Shown: piece by piece, positions 34,651 through 43,853 of the stretch
How positions within the stretch are numbered: position 1 is the first letter of the stretch
How the letters are laid out: every line of letters starts with the position of its first letter
NCBI GenBank assembly: GCA_014802335.1
Contig: JAAVCL010000007.1
Coordinates: 1-50,869, forward strand
DNA from: Bacteroides sp.
Lineage (GTDB): Bacteria; Bacteroidota; Bacteroidia; Bacteroidales; Muribaculaceae
Direction: 5' to 3'
DNA length: 50,869 nucleotides
Position numbers and translations under genes: made by a program
The notes under the pieces: model-generated
What the model was told of the DNA's origin: nothing
What the model saw: only the letters and a program-made list of their open reading frames with translations
Database searches by the model: none

Positions 34651-35982
34651 ATGAACGAAGAGAGATATGTTGCTGCAATTGAAATCAGCAGCTCGAAAAT
34701 AATAGCTTCTGTCGGCAAAATGCACGCCGACGGGCGTCTTGACATCATTGCTACCGAACAGGAACGTGGTGTGGAAAGCGTGCGTTATGGAATCATTCAG
34801 AATCTTGAAGAGACATCCATGCGCATAACGCGTGTTCTTGACCGCCTGCAACTCAAACCGGCTATTGCTCCGCGAGTCATATCCTCTGTATTTGTAGGGC
34901 TGTCGGGACGCTCGTTGAGAAGTATCCGCACCGAAGTGGAACTTTCTTTGCCCGACGACACTGAAATCAATGATCCCATCCTCAAACAGATGCACGATCA
35001 GGCAATGAACACCGCAATTGACTCTTCTCTCGAAGTGGTGGATGCGATTCCACGGGTCTATTACGTGGGCAAATCTGAAACGCGCTCTCCAAAGGGGGCC
35101 GTCGGCAATCATATCCGTGCCGTTTTCGACCTGATTGTCTGCCGTCCGGAACTGCGCCGAAACCTTACCCGCACTCTCGATGACAAAATCGGTATTTCTG
35201 TGTGCGGATTCGTGGTGACCGCTCTTTCCACGGCTCAGGTGATTCTGACTTCCGAACAAAAAAGACTCGGATGTATGCTCCTTGACATGGGTGCGGAAAC
35301 AACAACAGTCTCTATCTACAAAGACGGAGGCCTGCGATATTTCGCCACGCTGCCTTTGGGCGGCAGAAACATCACACGCGACATTACAAGCCTCAACGTG
35401 CTTGAAGAACGCGCCGAAGAAATCAAAATCACAATGGGCAACGCGGTTGCCCGCGACACGGCCTCGACTCTGAATATGAACGGTATTCGTATGGCCGATG
35501 TGAGCCATCTGATTGTGGCTCGCTCGGAAGAAATCGTGGCCAATATAATCGAACAATTGAAATATGCGGGAATGAAAGATAAAGACCTTCCCGCAGGAAT
35601 TGTCTGCATCGGCGGCGGCATGCGCCTGAACGGAATGATTGAACTTCTGGAACGCCAGATCGACCTCCCCGTCCGCAAAGGCATGCTCCCCAATTATATC
35701 CGCATCGACGACCTTAAGGCCACTTCTGCAGAAGTGCTGCAGGTGGCAAGTGTGCTTTACTCGGGGGCCGTCGACACCGACATCCAATGCCTTGAGACTC
35801 CCGGGGCGCAGGATCTTCCCGTAACAGGAGAAGGCAACGAAACCGAAGACAATGGAGAGCAGGAATATCAACGTCCCGCCAAGAGGAAAAAGAGCGGTGG
35901 CGGAATGTGGGGTAAATTCCATAAACGCATTTCCGAAATATTCTCGGGCGAGGGTGAAGATGATTCGGATCTTCTTGAATAA
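34651..35982 (+). CDS. ftsA: cell division protein FtsA
   Basis: This 443-residue actin-like ATPase starts MNEERYVAAIEISSSKI. The frame is open a further 88 codons upstream, across the ftsQ tail, but that part is Pro/Gln/Arg-rich shadow sequence, so the ATG at 34651 is chosen. LLDMGAETTTVS and CIGGGMRLNG are the phosphate and adenosine motifs of the family. FtsA tethers FtsZ to the membrane through a C-terminal amphipathic helix; here the last 50 residues begin with a basic stretch (RPAKRKK) and end with an acidic one (GEGEDDSDLLE), with GKFHKRISEIF between them as the candidate membrane helix. Confidence 0.96.
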   Translation: MNEERYVAAIEISSSKIIASVGKMHADGRLDIIATEQERGVESVRYGIIQNLEETSMRITRVLDRLQLKPAIAPRVISSVFVGLSGRSLRSIRTEVELSLPDDTEINDPILKQMHDQAMNTAIDSSLEVVDAIPRVYYVGKSETRSPKGAVGNHIRAVFDLIVCRPELRRNLTRTLDDKIGISVCGFVVTALSTAQVILTSEQKRLGCMLLDMGAETTTVSIYKDGGLRYFATLPLGGRNITRDITSLNVLEERAEEIKITMGNAVARDTASTLNMNGIRMADVSHLIVARSEEIVANIIEQLKYAGMKDKDLPAGIVCIGGGMRLNGMIELLERQIDLPVRKGMLPNYIRIDDLKATSAEVLQVASVLYSGAVDTDIQCLETPGAQDLPVTGEGNETEDNGEQEYQRPAKRKKSGGGMWGKFHKRISEIFSGEGEDDSDLLE

Positions 35983-36010
35983 AGCACTCTCCTATCATGA
36001 TTATATCTTC

Positions 36011-36054
36011 TAAATATCTCTCCCAAAACATTTAAACTCTTAAATATCTCTCCC
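36011..36054 (+). repeat. direct repeat in the ftsA-ftsZ gap
   Basis: TAAATATCTCTCCC occurs at 36011-36024 and again at 36041-36054, 30 bases apart, with related CTCTC runs around it. It lies in the 158-base gap before ftsZ, where a regulatory site or a separate ftsZ promoter could lie. No consensus -7 box was recognised. Confidence 0.6.
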
Positions 36055-36140
36055 GGATTATAAAAACCTCTCTCAACAATAGAAATCTTAACACTCTCCA
36101 AATCCGTGGCCATAGATGAGGCCACAAAAAATCACAAGAT

Positions 36141-37517
36141 ATGGATCCATATAACCAACAAGATATACTCGACAGCTCAGGCTTTGCAATAGACGAAGCC
36201 GACAGCTCAATTATAAAGGTGATAGGTGTGGGCGGTGGCGGCGGCAACGCCGTGAACTACATGTATCAGCAGAATATTCCCCTGATCAAATATGTGGTTT
36301 GCAACACCGACAAGCAGGCATTGGAAAAGTCGCCCGTACCCAACCAATTGCTGCTTGGGCCGACAATCACTCGCGGCCGCGGAGCGGGCAACAAACCAGA
36401 AATTGGCCGAGAATGTGCTGAAGCCAGTCTGGAGGAAATCCGCTCACTTTTCACAGATGAGACAGAGATGGTGTTTATCACAGCCGGAATGGGTGGTGGC
36501 ACCGGAACGGGAGCTGCCCCGATTGTGGCCCGCGAAGCAAAGGAGGCCGGGATGCTTACAATCGGCATCGTTACAGTGCCATTCATGTTCGAAGGCAAAA
36601 AGAAAATTATCAAGGCACTGGCCGGTGCCAAGGAGATGAAAAAATATGTTGACTCGTTGCTGATCATCAACAACGAGAACCTCATTGAACTCTATAAGGA
36701 TTTTAATTTCTTTAATGCCTTCAGCAAAGCCGACGATACGCTTGCGAACGCCGCGCGAAGTATCTCGGAAATCATATCCGAACCCTGCTATATCAACGTC
36801 GACTTTCAAGATGTGAAAACCACCTTGAAAGACTCGGGCTCGGCCATTATTGCAACGGCCACGGGCGAAGGTGAACATCGAATCACAGATGCAATCCAGA
36901 ACGCGCTTCACTCTCCGCTGCTTAAACAGCACGATATAAAGACGTCAAAGAGACTCCTCTTCAAGTTTATATGCGCCAAGGATTCCAAGAATCCTATCCG
37001 CGCTGAGGAAATTGCTGAAATCACGAACTTTACATCCAAGCTTCCTTCAAGCATAGATGTGAAATGGGGTATCGGTGACGATCCGACAATGGACGACAAG
37101 GTAAAAATAACCGTTCTTGCCTCAGGATTTGACGTTACCATTTCTGAAGAAGGCGGTGACAAAATGGTGTTCAAAAATGAACCTGAATCCGTGCATCCCG
37201 AACCAACGAAACAAGAGCGCGAAGAAACTCAGCAAATTGCCGAAGTCTATGGTATGGATAAGCTTAAGGAGCAGGAACGCGAAGCAGCCAGACTTAAATA
37301 TGCCGTGCTCAAACCCTCTCAGTTTGACGATCACGAGGCTATCGCTCTCCTTGAACGCAACCCGACCTATAACCGCCCGCAATTCGTGAAAGAAGAACTG
37401 CGACGCATATCTGATACGCCCGACTTCAATATGATGCCCAAACAGGCTGACACAACCCGCAAGGGAGGTCCAACCACATCAGGCAGAACAGACCAGATAA
37501 CCTTCGGGATGCCTTAA
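36141..37517 (+). CDS. ftsZ: cell division protein FtsZ
   Basis: This 458-residue tubulin homologue has an N-terminal VIGVGGGGGNAVN nucleotide motif and the tubulin signature GGGTGTG at residues 118-124. The catalytic T7-loop segment is in the usual place. After the core comes a variable linker of about 100 residues rich in Glu and Lys, then a short C-terminal peptide ending GRTDQITFGMP. FtsZ forms the division ring. It closes the dcw cluster. Confidence 0.98.
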   Translation: MDPYNQQDILDSSGFAIDEADSSIIKVIGVGGGGGNAVNYMYQQNIPLIKYVVCNTDKQALEKSPVPNQLLLGPTITRGRGAGNKPEIGRECAEASLEEIRSLFTDETEMVFITAGMGGGTGTGAAPIVAREAKEAGMLTIGIVTVPFMFEGKKKIIKALAGAKEMKKYVDSLLIINNENLIELYKDFNFFNAFSKADDTLANAARSISEIISEPCYINVDFQDVKTTLKDSGSAIIATATGEGEHRITDAIQNALHSPLLKQHDIKTSKRLLFKFICAKDSKNPIRAEEIAEITNFTSKLPSSIDVKWGIGDDPTMDDKVKITVLASGFDVTISEEGGDKMVFKNEPESVHPEPTKQEREETQQIAEVYGMDKLKEQEREAARLKYAVLKPSQFDDHEAIALLERNPTYNRPQFVKEELRRISDTPDFNMMPKQADTTRKGGPTTSGRTDQITFGMP

Positions 37518-37563
37518 GAGCGACTGCATCTCGCAATCATTGATTAATCTTTTTTTATATTCA

Positions 37564-37582
37564 GAAGTGATATGCTCACTTC
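37564..37582. promoter_or_regulatory. small hairpin before the methyltransferase gene
   Basis: GAAGTGA and TCACTTC form a perfect seven-base stem around TATGC. No T-run follows, so it is not a normal terminator; it could be an operator or an mRNA leader hairpin. A T7 tract (about 37550) lies upstream without a clear stem. Confidence 0.3.
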
Positions 37583-37612
37583 ACCCTAAAAACTATACTG
37601 CATAAATCGGAA

Positions 37613-39244
37613 ATGGAGAATACATTTTCAATGGTGGCTAAGACCTTTCAGGGTCTTGAAGACGTGTTACGCGATGAATTGCTCTCGCTGGGGGCATCCA
37701 ACGTGGAAATCGGACGCCGCATGGTGAGCTTCGAAGGCGATCTCGAACTCATGTACAAGGCTAACCTCTGTTGCCGCACGGCTCTCAGAATACTTGTTCC
37801 GATAGAAAAATTTACGGCCTATAATCCCGACGAACTCTATGATATTGTCAGGGAGATAGACTGGAGCAAATACATGACGCCGAAAACCACCTTCGCCATA
37901 GAAGCCACGGTGAACAGTGAAGAATTCACTCACTCACGTTTTGTCACCTACCGTGTAAAAGATGGAATCGTGGACCATTTCCGCGACAAATGTGGCGAAC
38001 GCCCCTCTATCCGTCTGGATGGAGCCGACATAATGTTCAATGTCCATATTGACGACAGCCGTGTGACAATCTCTCTGGATTCAAGCGGCGAGCCTCTGTC
38101 CAAACGCGGATACCGCGACGAACAGACGGAAGCCCCCATCAATGAAGCCCTGGCAGCCGGAATCATCCTCAAGACCGGTTGGCGCGGCGACTGCGATTTC
38201 GCCGACCCGATGTGTGGCTCGGGAACATTCCTTATTGAAGCAGCCCTCATCGCCGCTAACATCAATCCGGGTATATACAGAAAAGGGTTTGCCTTTGAAA
38301 AATGGCCTGACTTTGATAAAGATCTGTTTGAAACTCTGTATAACGACGACAGCGCCGAGTGCGAATTCAAATATAAAATCTTAGGAGGCGACATCGACCC
38401 GGAAGCCGTGATGATTGCGCGCAAAAATATAAAATCGGCTCAACTCGACGACATGATTGAAATTAAGTGTCGCCCGTTTGCCGATTGGACCGAGAATCCG
38501 GAAGAGGGCGTTATGGTGATGAATCCACCATACGGACGTCGCCTCAAACCCGATGATATAGAAGAACTTTATCGCAGCATCGGAACCTGCCTGAAACGAA
38601 ATTTTCCGGGCTGGACAGCATGGATCATCGGGTTGGACAGCCCCGATTTCGACAACATAGGCCTCAAGCCATCTCTAAAAATACCGTTGCTCAACGGCAG
38701 CCTTGAATGTATGCTCCGCGAATACGTGATGTTCAGCGGTAAATATAACGATTTCCGTCAGGAAGGTGGCCATGTGAAGAATTTTGCCTTTGATGATGAT
38801 GAAGACCAAAGTGCAAAAGGGCCTCGCAAAATGAAACGCCTGTCGGAAGACGAATGGAAACGCGAAACACATAAATTCGGCCAACACGACCGGAAAGGAA
38901 GTCGCAAAGCCGACAACAAGAAGAGTAACGACCGCTTTAAGAAAGAGGATTACAGGACCGACAACCGAAAAGGGGGCGAACGCTATAAGAAAGAGGATTA
39001 CAGGGATGACAACCGAAATGAACGCCCAAATGGGGGACGTTTCGATAAATCGGGCGAATTCCGCTCTGACCGTAAATCGGGAGAATTCCGTTCTGACCGC
39101 AAAAAGGGGGATTACAACCGTCAACCCGGCCGCGACAAACATCGCAACGGAGCGATTGAAGTGGAAAACAGAGGCCCGAAAATTCCTGCTGACCGCCAGC
39201 AAGTGATTAACCCTGTTCATTTCCGTAAGCGTAAAGAAAAATGA
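37613..39244 (+). CDS. THUMP-domain RNA methyltransferase (RlmL-like) with repetitive basic tail
   Basis: This 543-residue protein has an N-terminal THUMP RNA-binding region, then a Rossmann methyltransferase: SAM-binding DPMCGSGTF (D198) and catalytic NPPY (304-307) as in the N2-guanine methyltransferase part of RlmL. The RlmK half is absent. Residues from about 400 on are a charged low-complexity tail with near repeats (KKEDYRTDNRKGGERYKKED region; SGEFRSDRK twice), ending HFRKRKEK. The tail probably binds RNA. The stop overlaps the next start (ATGA). Confidence 0.87.
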   Translation: MENTFSMVAKTFQGLEDVLRDELLSLGASNVEIGRRMVSFEGDLELMYKANLCCRTALRILVPIEKFTAYNPDELYDIVREIDWSKYMTPKTTFAIEATVNSEEFTHSRFVTYRVKDGIVDHFRDKCGERPSIRLDGADIMFNVHIDDSRVTISLDSSGEPLSKRGYRDEQTEAPINEALAAGIILKTGWRGDCDFADPMCGSGTFLIEAALIAANINPGIYRKGFAFEKWPDFDKDLFETLYNDDSAECEFKYKILGGDIDPEAVMIARKNIKSAQLDDMIEIKCRPFADWTENPEEGVMVMNPPYGRRLKPDDIEELYRSIGTCLKRNFPGWTAWIIGLDSPDFDNIGLKPSLKIPLLNGSLECMLREYVMFSGKYNDFRQEGGHVKNFAFDDDEDQSAKGPRKMKRLSEDEWKRETHKFGQHDRKGSRKADNKKSNDRFKKEDYRTDNRKGGERYKKEDYRDDNRNERPNGGRFDKSGEFRSDRKSGEFRSDRKKGDYNRQPGRDKHRNGAIEVENRGPKIPADRQQVINPVHFRKRKEK

Positions 39245-40209
39245 TCAGACGCCATCAAGTGATGGGAAGAGATGGAATGACTATGGCCGTCATCACAGCA
39301 CTTGTGCTGGCGGTTATAGCCTTTTTTGTCGGCAATCCGGCCCCTTTTCCCGGCGATATGGGATTATGCTTCCCTTCTCCAAATGAATGGCCGCTTAACG
39401 GCATTGCCGAGTGGGGATTAAACACCGCGTTCATTCTATTCTCGGCCATTCTTCTATGGTTCTGCAACAAAGAATTCTCATTTGTGCAGGGAAACGACAC
39501 GGTGCTGATGGGGATGTTCCTCGTTATGGCCGCTTCCAACACATGGCTTATAGAATCGCTCTCGGCGGCCGGTATAATGGCCTTTGCCAATCTGATATGC
39601 ATCCTGATTCTGTTCGGTTGTTACAGAAAACGTAACGCCACCCAGGAGATGTTCCTTATCGCTACCATTCTTGCTTTGGGGTCAATGATTCAGTATTGCT
39701 TCATTTTCATGCTCCCTGTTTACATTATCGGAGCCATAATACTGAAATGCTTCAATTTTAAATGTCTGGTGGCGATGATTTTGGGTATTATCGCGCCTTA
39801 CTGGATTGGAGTCGGATTCGGCTTGATTCCTGTCGATTCATTCCGTATGCCCGAATTCACCAATATTTTTGAAAGCAATCTTTCCAGCGGTTCTTTATTC
39901 ATTATGCTCGTAAATGTGGCATTAACCGTTGTGATAGGATTCTTTCTTGCCCTCAACAATATGGTGCGTCTGTATGCAGGAAATACGCAGAGATACCTCT
40001 ATAACACGGTTTTCAATGTGCTTGGAATCATTTCCGTTATCTGCCTGATACTCGATTTTAATAATTTCTTTATCTACATTGACACGATTTATGTGGTGTG
40101 CGCCGTGCAATTGGCTAATCTCTTCGCCCTGTGGGACATCAACCGCGGGTCGCTTTGGCTTATGGGCATAAGCGCTATCTATATAATCGGATTCTTCCTG
40201 ATGCTCTAA
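39241..40209 (+). CDS. polytopic membrane protein of unknown function
   Basis: I do not recognise a family with confidence. The 322-residue product has about nine or ten hydrophobic helices separated by short loops, with no large soluble domain and no visible catalytic motif. The N-terminus is short and basic (MIRRHQVMGRDG). It overlaps the methyltransferase stop by four bases and is followed by pdxB after 13 bases, so the three are likely one unit. Similar-looking membrane proteins are common in Bacteroidota. Confidence 0.75.
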   Translation: MIRRHQVMGRDGMTMAVITALVLAVIAFFVGNPAPFPGDMGLCFPSPNEWPLNGIAEWGLNTAFILFSAILLWFCNKEFSFVQGNDTVLMGMFLVMAASNTWLIESLSAAGIMAFANLICILILFGCYRKRNATQEMFLIATILALGSMIQYCFIFMLPVYIIGAIILKCFNFKCLVAMILGIIAPYWIGVGFGLIPVDSFRMPEFTNIFESNLSSGSLFIMLVNVALTVVIGFFLALNNMVRLYAGNTQRYLYNTVFNVLGIISVICLILDFNNFFIYIDTIYVVCAVQLANLFALWDINRGSLWLMGISAIYIIGFFLML

Positions 40210-40222
40210 GAAACTCAGCTAT

Positions 40223-41218
40223 ATGAAAATCATTGCCGACAATAATATTCCTTTCCTGAAGGGACGACTCGAACCTTTTGCTGAAGTGGTATATACAGAC
40301 CAATGGGGTTTTACCCCCGAACTCGTAAAAGATGCGGATTGTCTGCTGATTCGAACACGCACACGTTGCGACAGCAAACTTCTGGAAGGCTCAAATGTGA
40401 GGCTTATAGCCACGGCCACTATCGGAATGGATCAGATTGATACAACATGGTGCGCTTCTGCCGGAATAACTGTTCGGAACGCTCCCGGCTGCAATGCCCC
40501 CGGAGTGGCGCAATATGTGTGGTCGGCACTGCTCAGAAAGGGATTTGACCCCAAACGGCACACTCTCGGCCTCATCGGGTGTGGGAATGTTGGCTCGATT
40601 GTAAGGGAATGGGGAGAAAGACTCGGGGCGAAAGTTCTCGTTTCAGATCCTCCAAAGATGGAATCGGGTATCACAGACAATTATACTGATCTCGACACCC
40701 TGCTCAAAGAATCGGATGCTGTCACCCTTCACACCCCTTTGACATCCACAGGAAAATATCCGACACGTCACCTGATAGGAGAGCGCGAACTGGCACTGAT
40801 AGGAGATGGCCGCATCCTGGTTAATGCCGCCCGAGGCCCGGTGGTAGATTTCAAAGCCCTTAAAAAAGAGGTCTGCAGCGGTCGGATACGTGCCATAATA
40901 GACACTTGGGAAGATGAACCGACCATTGACCCGGTTCTTTTGAATTCGGTGGAATACGGCACCTTCCACATCGCCGGGTATTCATTGGAAGGCAAACAAC
41001 GGGCCACACGTATGGCTCTTGAAGCAGTTGAAGACATTTTCGGCATTGAGATAGATAAGTCAAACCTCGCGGAGGCTTACAGAGCACCGCAAAATCTCAC
41101 GGAAACAAAAATAGTTCAGTCATACGACCCGCAGCCCGACACCGATGCATTGAGAAATGAACCGGAAAGTTTCGATCGCCTGCGCAACGATTATAATTAT
41201 CGAAACGAAGTGAAATAA
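40223..41218 (+). CDS. pdxB: 4-phosphoerythronate dehydrogenase
   Basis: This 331-residue D-2-hydroxyacid dehydrogenase starts MKIIADNNIPFL, the PdxB hallmark. NAD-binding GLIGCGNVG and the catalytic-region segments NAARGPVVD and HIAGYSLEGK follow. It oxidises 4-phosphoerythronate in the DXP-dependent route to pyridoxal phosphate. It is shorter than the 378-residue E. coli enzyme, mainly at the C-terminal dimerisation domain. No other pdx gene is in the window. The RNase H gene follows after eight bases. Confidence 0.93.
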   Translation: MKIIADNNIPFLKGRLEPFAEVVYTDQWGFTPELVKDADCLLIRTRTRCDSKLLEGSNVRLIATATIGMDQIDTTWCASAGITVRNAPGCNAPGVAQYVWSALLRKGFDPKRHTLGLIGCGNVGSIVREWGERLGAKVLVSDPPKMESGITDNYTDLDTLLKESDAVTLHTPLTSTGKYPTRHLIGERELALIGDGRILVNAARGPVVDFKALKKEVCSGRIRAIIDTWEDEPTIDPVLLNSVEYGTFHIAGYSLEGKQRATRMALEAVEDIFGIEIDKSNLAEAYRAPQNLTETKIVQSYDPQPDTDALRNEPESFDRLRNDYNYRNEVK

Positions 41219-41226
41219 GAAAAGCC

Positions 41227-41886
41227 ATGAAGAAATATTATGTTGTGTGGGTGGGAAGACAACCCGGTGTATATGACGATCTTGCCGATGCTCTTGAACA
41301 AGTTGACGATTATCCCGGAGCCTCCTTCAAAAGCTTCACTTCGCCGGCGGAAGCAACCGAAGCATATCGAAAGGGTAGTGCAAAAGCCGATGAAAACGAT
41401 ATCAGCAATCTGCTGCTTGAAGCCCAGCGCAAAAATATGCCGCAAAACGGGAATGCCGATTATATGTCAAACCCGGAAATAGACCTTGACGGCTGGGCTG
41501 TGGACGCCGCATGCTCGGGCAACCCCGGAAAAATGGAATATCGCGGGGTAGAACTCATGACCGGGAGGGAACTGTTCAAAGTCGGACCCTTCGAACAGTC
41601 AACCAACAATATCGGTGAATTTCTGGCAATCGTCCATGCGCTCTCACTGATGTTTGCCCGGGGGGAAAAACATACAATATATTCCGATTCAAAAACCGGA
41701 ATGGCATGGGTGAGAAACCGTAAGGTTAAAACACAACTTGAAAGAAATGCCAAAACGGAAAAAAGCTTCCAACTGATGGAAAGGGCTTTATCGTGGCTCA
41801 ACTCTCACTCGTATGATGTAAAAATCCGCAAATGGGAAACTGAACGCTGGGGCGAAATTCCGGCAGATTTCGGCCGCAAGCATTAA
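41227..41886 (+). CDS. ribonuclease H with N-terminal viroplasmin-like domain
   Basis: This 219-residue protein joins two domains. The first 50 residues (MKKYYVVWVGRQPGVYDD) are a viroplasmin / hybrid-binding domain as in eukaryotic RNase H1. After a linker the RNase H fold carries candidate catalytic residues D93 (VDAACSGNPG), E131 (GEF), D154 (YSDS) and D214 (ADFGRK). It degrades RNA in RNA-DNA hybrids. This two-domain form is common in Bacteroidota. It probably shares a transcript with pdxB. Confidence 0.93.
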   Translation: MKKYYVVWVGRQPGVYDDLADALEQVDDYPGASFKSFTSPAEATEAYRKGSAKADENDISNLLLEAQRKNMPQNGNADYMSNPEIDLDGWAVDAACSGNPGKMEYRGVELMTGRELFKVGPFEQSTNNIGEFLAIVHALSLMFARGEKHTIYSDSKTGMAWVRNRKVKTQLERNAKTEKSFQLMERALSWLNSHSYDVKIRKWETERWGEIPADFGRKH

Positions 41887-41932
41887 TCCTATTTTCATTA
41901 TTACTTGTTTTCATTATTACTGGGAGCATTGT

Positions 41933-41959
41933 TCTGACATGGCACGCCATGTCCCTACA
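41933..41959. repeat. REP-like palindrome
   Basis: TGACATGGCACGCCATGTC followed by CCTACA matches the family at 219-326 and 15564-15800. Both arms carry the same compensating change (CAT/ATG instead of CGT/ACG), so the stem is preserved. The surrounding 120-base gap holds nothing else definite. Confidence 0.7.
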
Positions 41960-42006
41960 TTTGTCGACGAAATTTTTCGCGCTATTTTGACTAAAGTGAG
42001 TCTAAT

Positions 42007-42951
42007 ATGGGAAAAGCCGAGGATCTGATAAAGGGGCGTCTTCGAGAGGTTGGGGCTATTGCAGTAGGTATTACCGAGGCCACCACCGTGAATCAAGAGG
42101 AATGGGAGCGTTTTGAAGCTTGGCTTGACAAGGGAATGGAGGCCGGGATGGGCTATATGCATAATCATCTTGCTATCCGACGCGACCCCCGGCTTTTGCT
42201 TAACGGTGCAAAGTCTTTGATTTGCTGTGCATTCAGCTATCTACCTGCGGATGTCTCGAAAATACAATCAAATGGCAGCGTGGCTACCTACGCACTTCTG
42301 CCCGATTATCATGACTGGATTCGCGAACGTGTGCGTGCGGCGCGCCTGGAAGAACTATTGGGAGATGAGGGCACCGACTGGCGGATATGCGTGGATTCAG
42401 CACCCATATTGGAAAGATACTGGGCCAAACGCGCCGGCCTCGGAATAATAGGCAGGAATGGTGCCCTGATTATTCCCGGGGTGGGATGCGAAGTGATTCT
42501 TTGTGAAATCATTACGACCACACCCCTCGAAGCCGACTCCGCTGCCGAAGGAACATGCGATGAATGTGGTGCCTGTAGCCGGGCTTGCCCAACACAGGCG
42601 AATACCGACAACGGAATTGACTGTAACCGTTGTCTGAGTTATCTCACCATCGAACATCGCGGCGAGTGGACAGACAAACAACACCTGAAAGCCATGAGCA
42701 CACCGGGCGGCAAACATTCTCTTTTCGGTTGTGACCGCTGCATTGCAGCATGCCCGATGAATAATCCCGATGTCACCTCTTCTTTTACTTCCAATCCGGT
42801 GATAACCAGTCTTTCGGCAAAAGACATTCTCAGAATCTCACCTGAGGAATTTTCAAAACTATTCAAAGGTACCCCCATAAAACGGGTACGTCTTGAGGGC
42901 CTTTGCAGAAACGCCCGAAACGCCATTGATTCAGAGTCTAAATCCGAATAA
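42007..42951 (+). CDS. queG: epoxyqueuosine reductase
   Basis: This 314-residue protein has the QueG arrangement: a cobalamin-binding N-terminal domain with catalytic-type aspartate D130 (ICVDSAPILER), then [4Fe-4S] cysteines C184, C187, C190, C194 and a second set including C206, C209, C242, C245, C249. It reduces epoxyqueuosine to queuosine in tRNA, the last step of the pathway. The E. coli protein is slightly longer. The start MGKAEDLIKGRLREVGA fits the family. Confidence 0.95.
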   Translation: MGKAEDLIKGRLREVGAIAVGITEATTVNQEEWERFEAWLDKGMEAGMGYMHNHLAIRRDPRLLLNGAKSLICCAFSYLPADVSKIQSNGSVATYALLPDYHDWIRERVRAARLEELLGDEGTDWRICVDSAPILERYWAKRAGLGIIGRNGALIIPGVGCEVILCEIITTTPLEADSAAEGTCDECGACSRACPTQANTDNGIDCNRCLSYLTIEHRGEWTDKQHLKAMSTPGGKHSLFGCDRCIAACPMNNPDVTSSFTSNPVITSLSAKDILRISPEEFSKLFKGTPIKRVRLEGLCRNARNAIDSESKSE

Positions 42952-43005
42952 TCGGATACGACTTAAAAATTTGAGAGTGAACTTTTGAGGGCGAACTGAA
43001 AACAC

Positions 43006-43030
43006 ATAAATAATTTCGCACACATACTTA
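43006..43030 (-). repeat. single end of the TAAGTATGTG repeat, copy C
   Basis: Read on the minus strand this is TAAGTATGTGTGCGAAATTA and following TTTAT, nearly the same as the left ends of copies A and B over about 25 bases. No matching second end or body was found upstream, so it is a remnant or a shorter relative. It ends four bases before the sirtuin start codon. Confidence 0.6.
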
Positions 43031-43034
43031 AAAT

Positions 43035-43733
43035 ATGAAAAAACCAATTTTAGTTATATCCACCGGCGCCGGCATATCAGCGGAATCCGGTATAAAGACA
43101 TTTCGTGACGCCGATGGGCTTTGGGAAAATTATCCTGTAATGGAAGTTGCATCGGCCGACGGCTTCAGACGTAATCCGGAGCTTATCCATCAATTCTATA
43201 ACGAACGTCGGAAACAACTTGTAAATGCAATACCTAATGCAGCACACCTCGGTCTGGTGCAGCTTGAAAAGGATTTTGATGTCTACATCATCACCCAGAA
43301 TGTTGATGATTTACACGAGCGCGCAGGCTCTGAGAATGTGTTGCACCTGCATGGCGAACTGATGAAAATCCGCTCGATAACTCATCCGGAATATACCGAG
43401 ACACTTGATATAGATCATCTGGAAACCACGCCGGCCACTCGTGGCAAAAACGGTGATCCCATGCGCCCCCATATCGTATTTTTCCAGGAAGCCGTGCCCA
43501 ATATCGAACCGGCCATTGAATTGGTTGAGAAAGCTGATGTATTTGTCGTAATAGGCACATCGCTTGCTGTCTATCCTGCCGCAGGACTTCTTAACTATGT
43601 GCGTCCCGGAGTGCCCGTATTTTATATAGACCCAAACCCTGCCACCTCAGCTCTGAACCGCCCTGTGACCGTTATCCGCGAGCCCGCCACAATCGGCGTG
43701 CAAAAGCTTGCAAATATCCTTCATAAGCAATAA
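43035..43733 (+). CDS. cobB: Sir2-family NAD-dependent deacylase, class III-like
   Basis: This 232-residue sirtuin has GAGIS (11-15), TQNVDDLH (N89, D91) and catalytic H106 in LHLHGE. Y55 and R58 (FYNERR) match the Tyr-x-x-Arg that lets class III sirtuins accept succinyl or malonyl lysine. The protein has no cysteine at all, so the four zinc ligands of most sirtuins are missing. Removal of acyl groups from lysine with NAD is the family reaction; the targets here are unknown. Confidence 0.9.
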   Translation: MKKPILVISTGAGISAESGIKTFRDADGLWENYPVMEVASADGFRRNPELIHQFYNERRKQLVNAIPNAAHLGLVQLEKDFDVYIITQNVDDLHERAGSENVLHLHGELMKIRSITHPEYTETLDIDHLETTPATRGKNGDPMRPHIVFFQEAVPNIEPAIELVEKADVFVVIGTSLAVYPAAGLLNYVRPGVPVFYIDPNPATSALNRPVTVIREPATIGVQKLANILHKQ

Positions 43734-43824
43734 GGCTCCAATTCACAGGGAAAGCTGTGAGACGACTGCGGAAGCTTGTTCCAATAAAAGAGAGTTAAAA
43801 TTTTACCAATTCAAAAAAAAAAAG

Positions 43825-43832
43825 TAACTTTG
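43825..43832 (+). promoter_or_regulatory. -7 box upstream of pyrH
   Basis: TAACTTTG fits TAnnTTTG. Transcription would begin about 17 bases before the ATG at 43854. A clear -33 box was not seen; an A-run lies just upstream. Confidence 0.45.
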
Positions 43833-43853
43833 GAGAAAGCTAAAAGAAGACAA

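Noticed and set aside
34618..35922. 434-codon minus-strand frame opposite ftsA
   Set aside because: It is long but fully antisense to ftsA and His/Phe/Arg-rich with no family resemblance.
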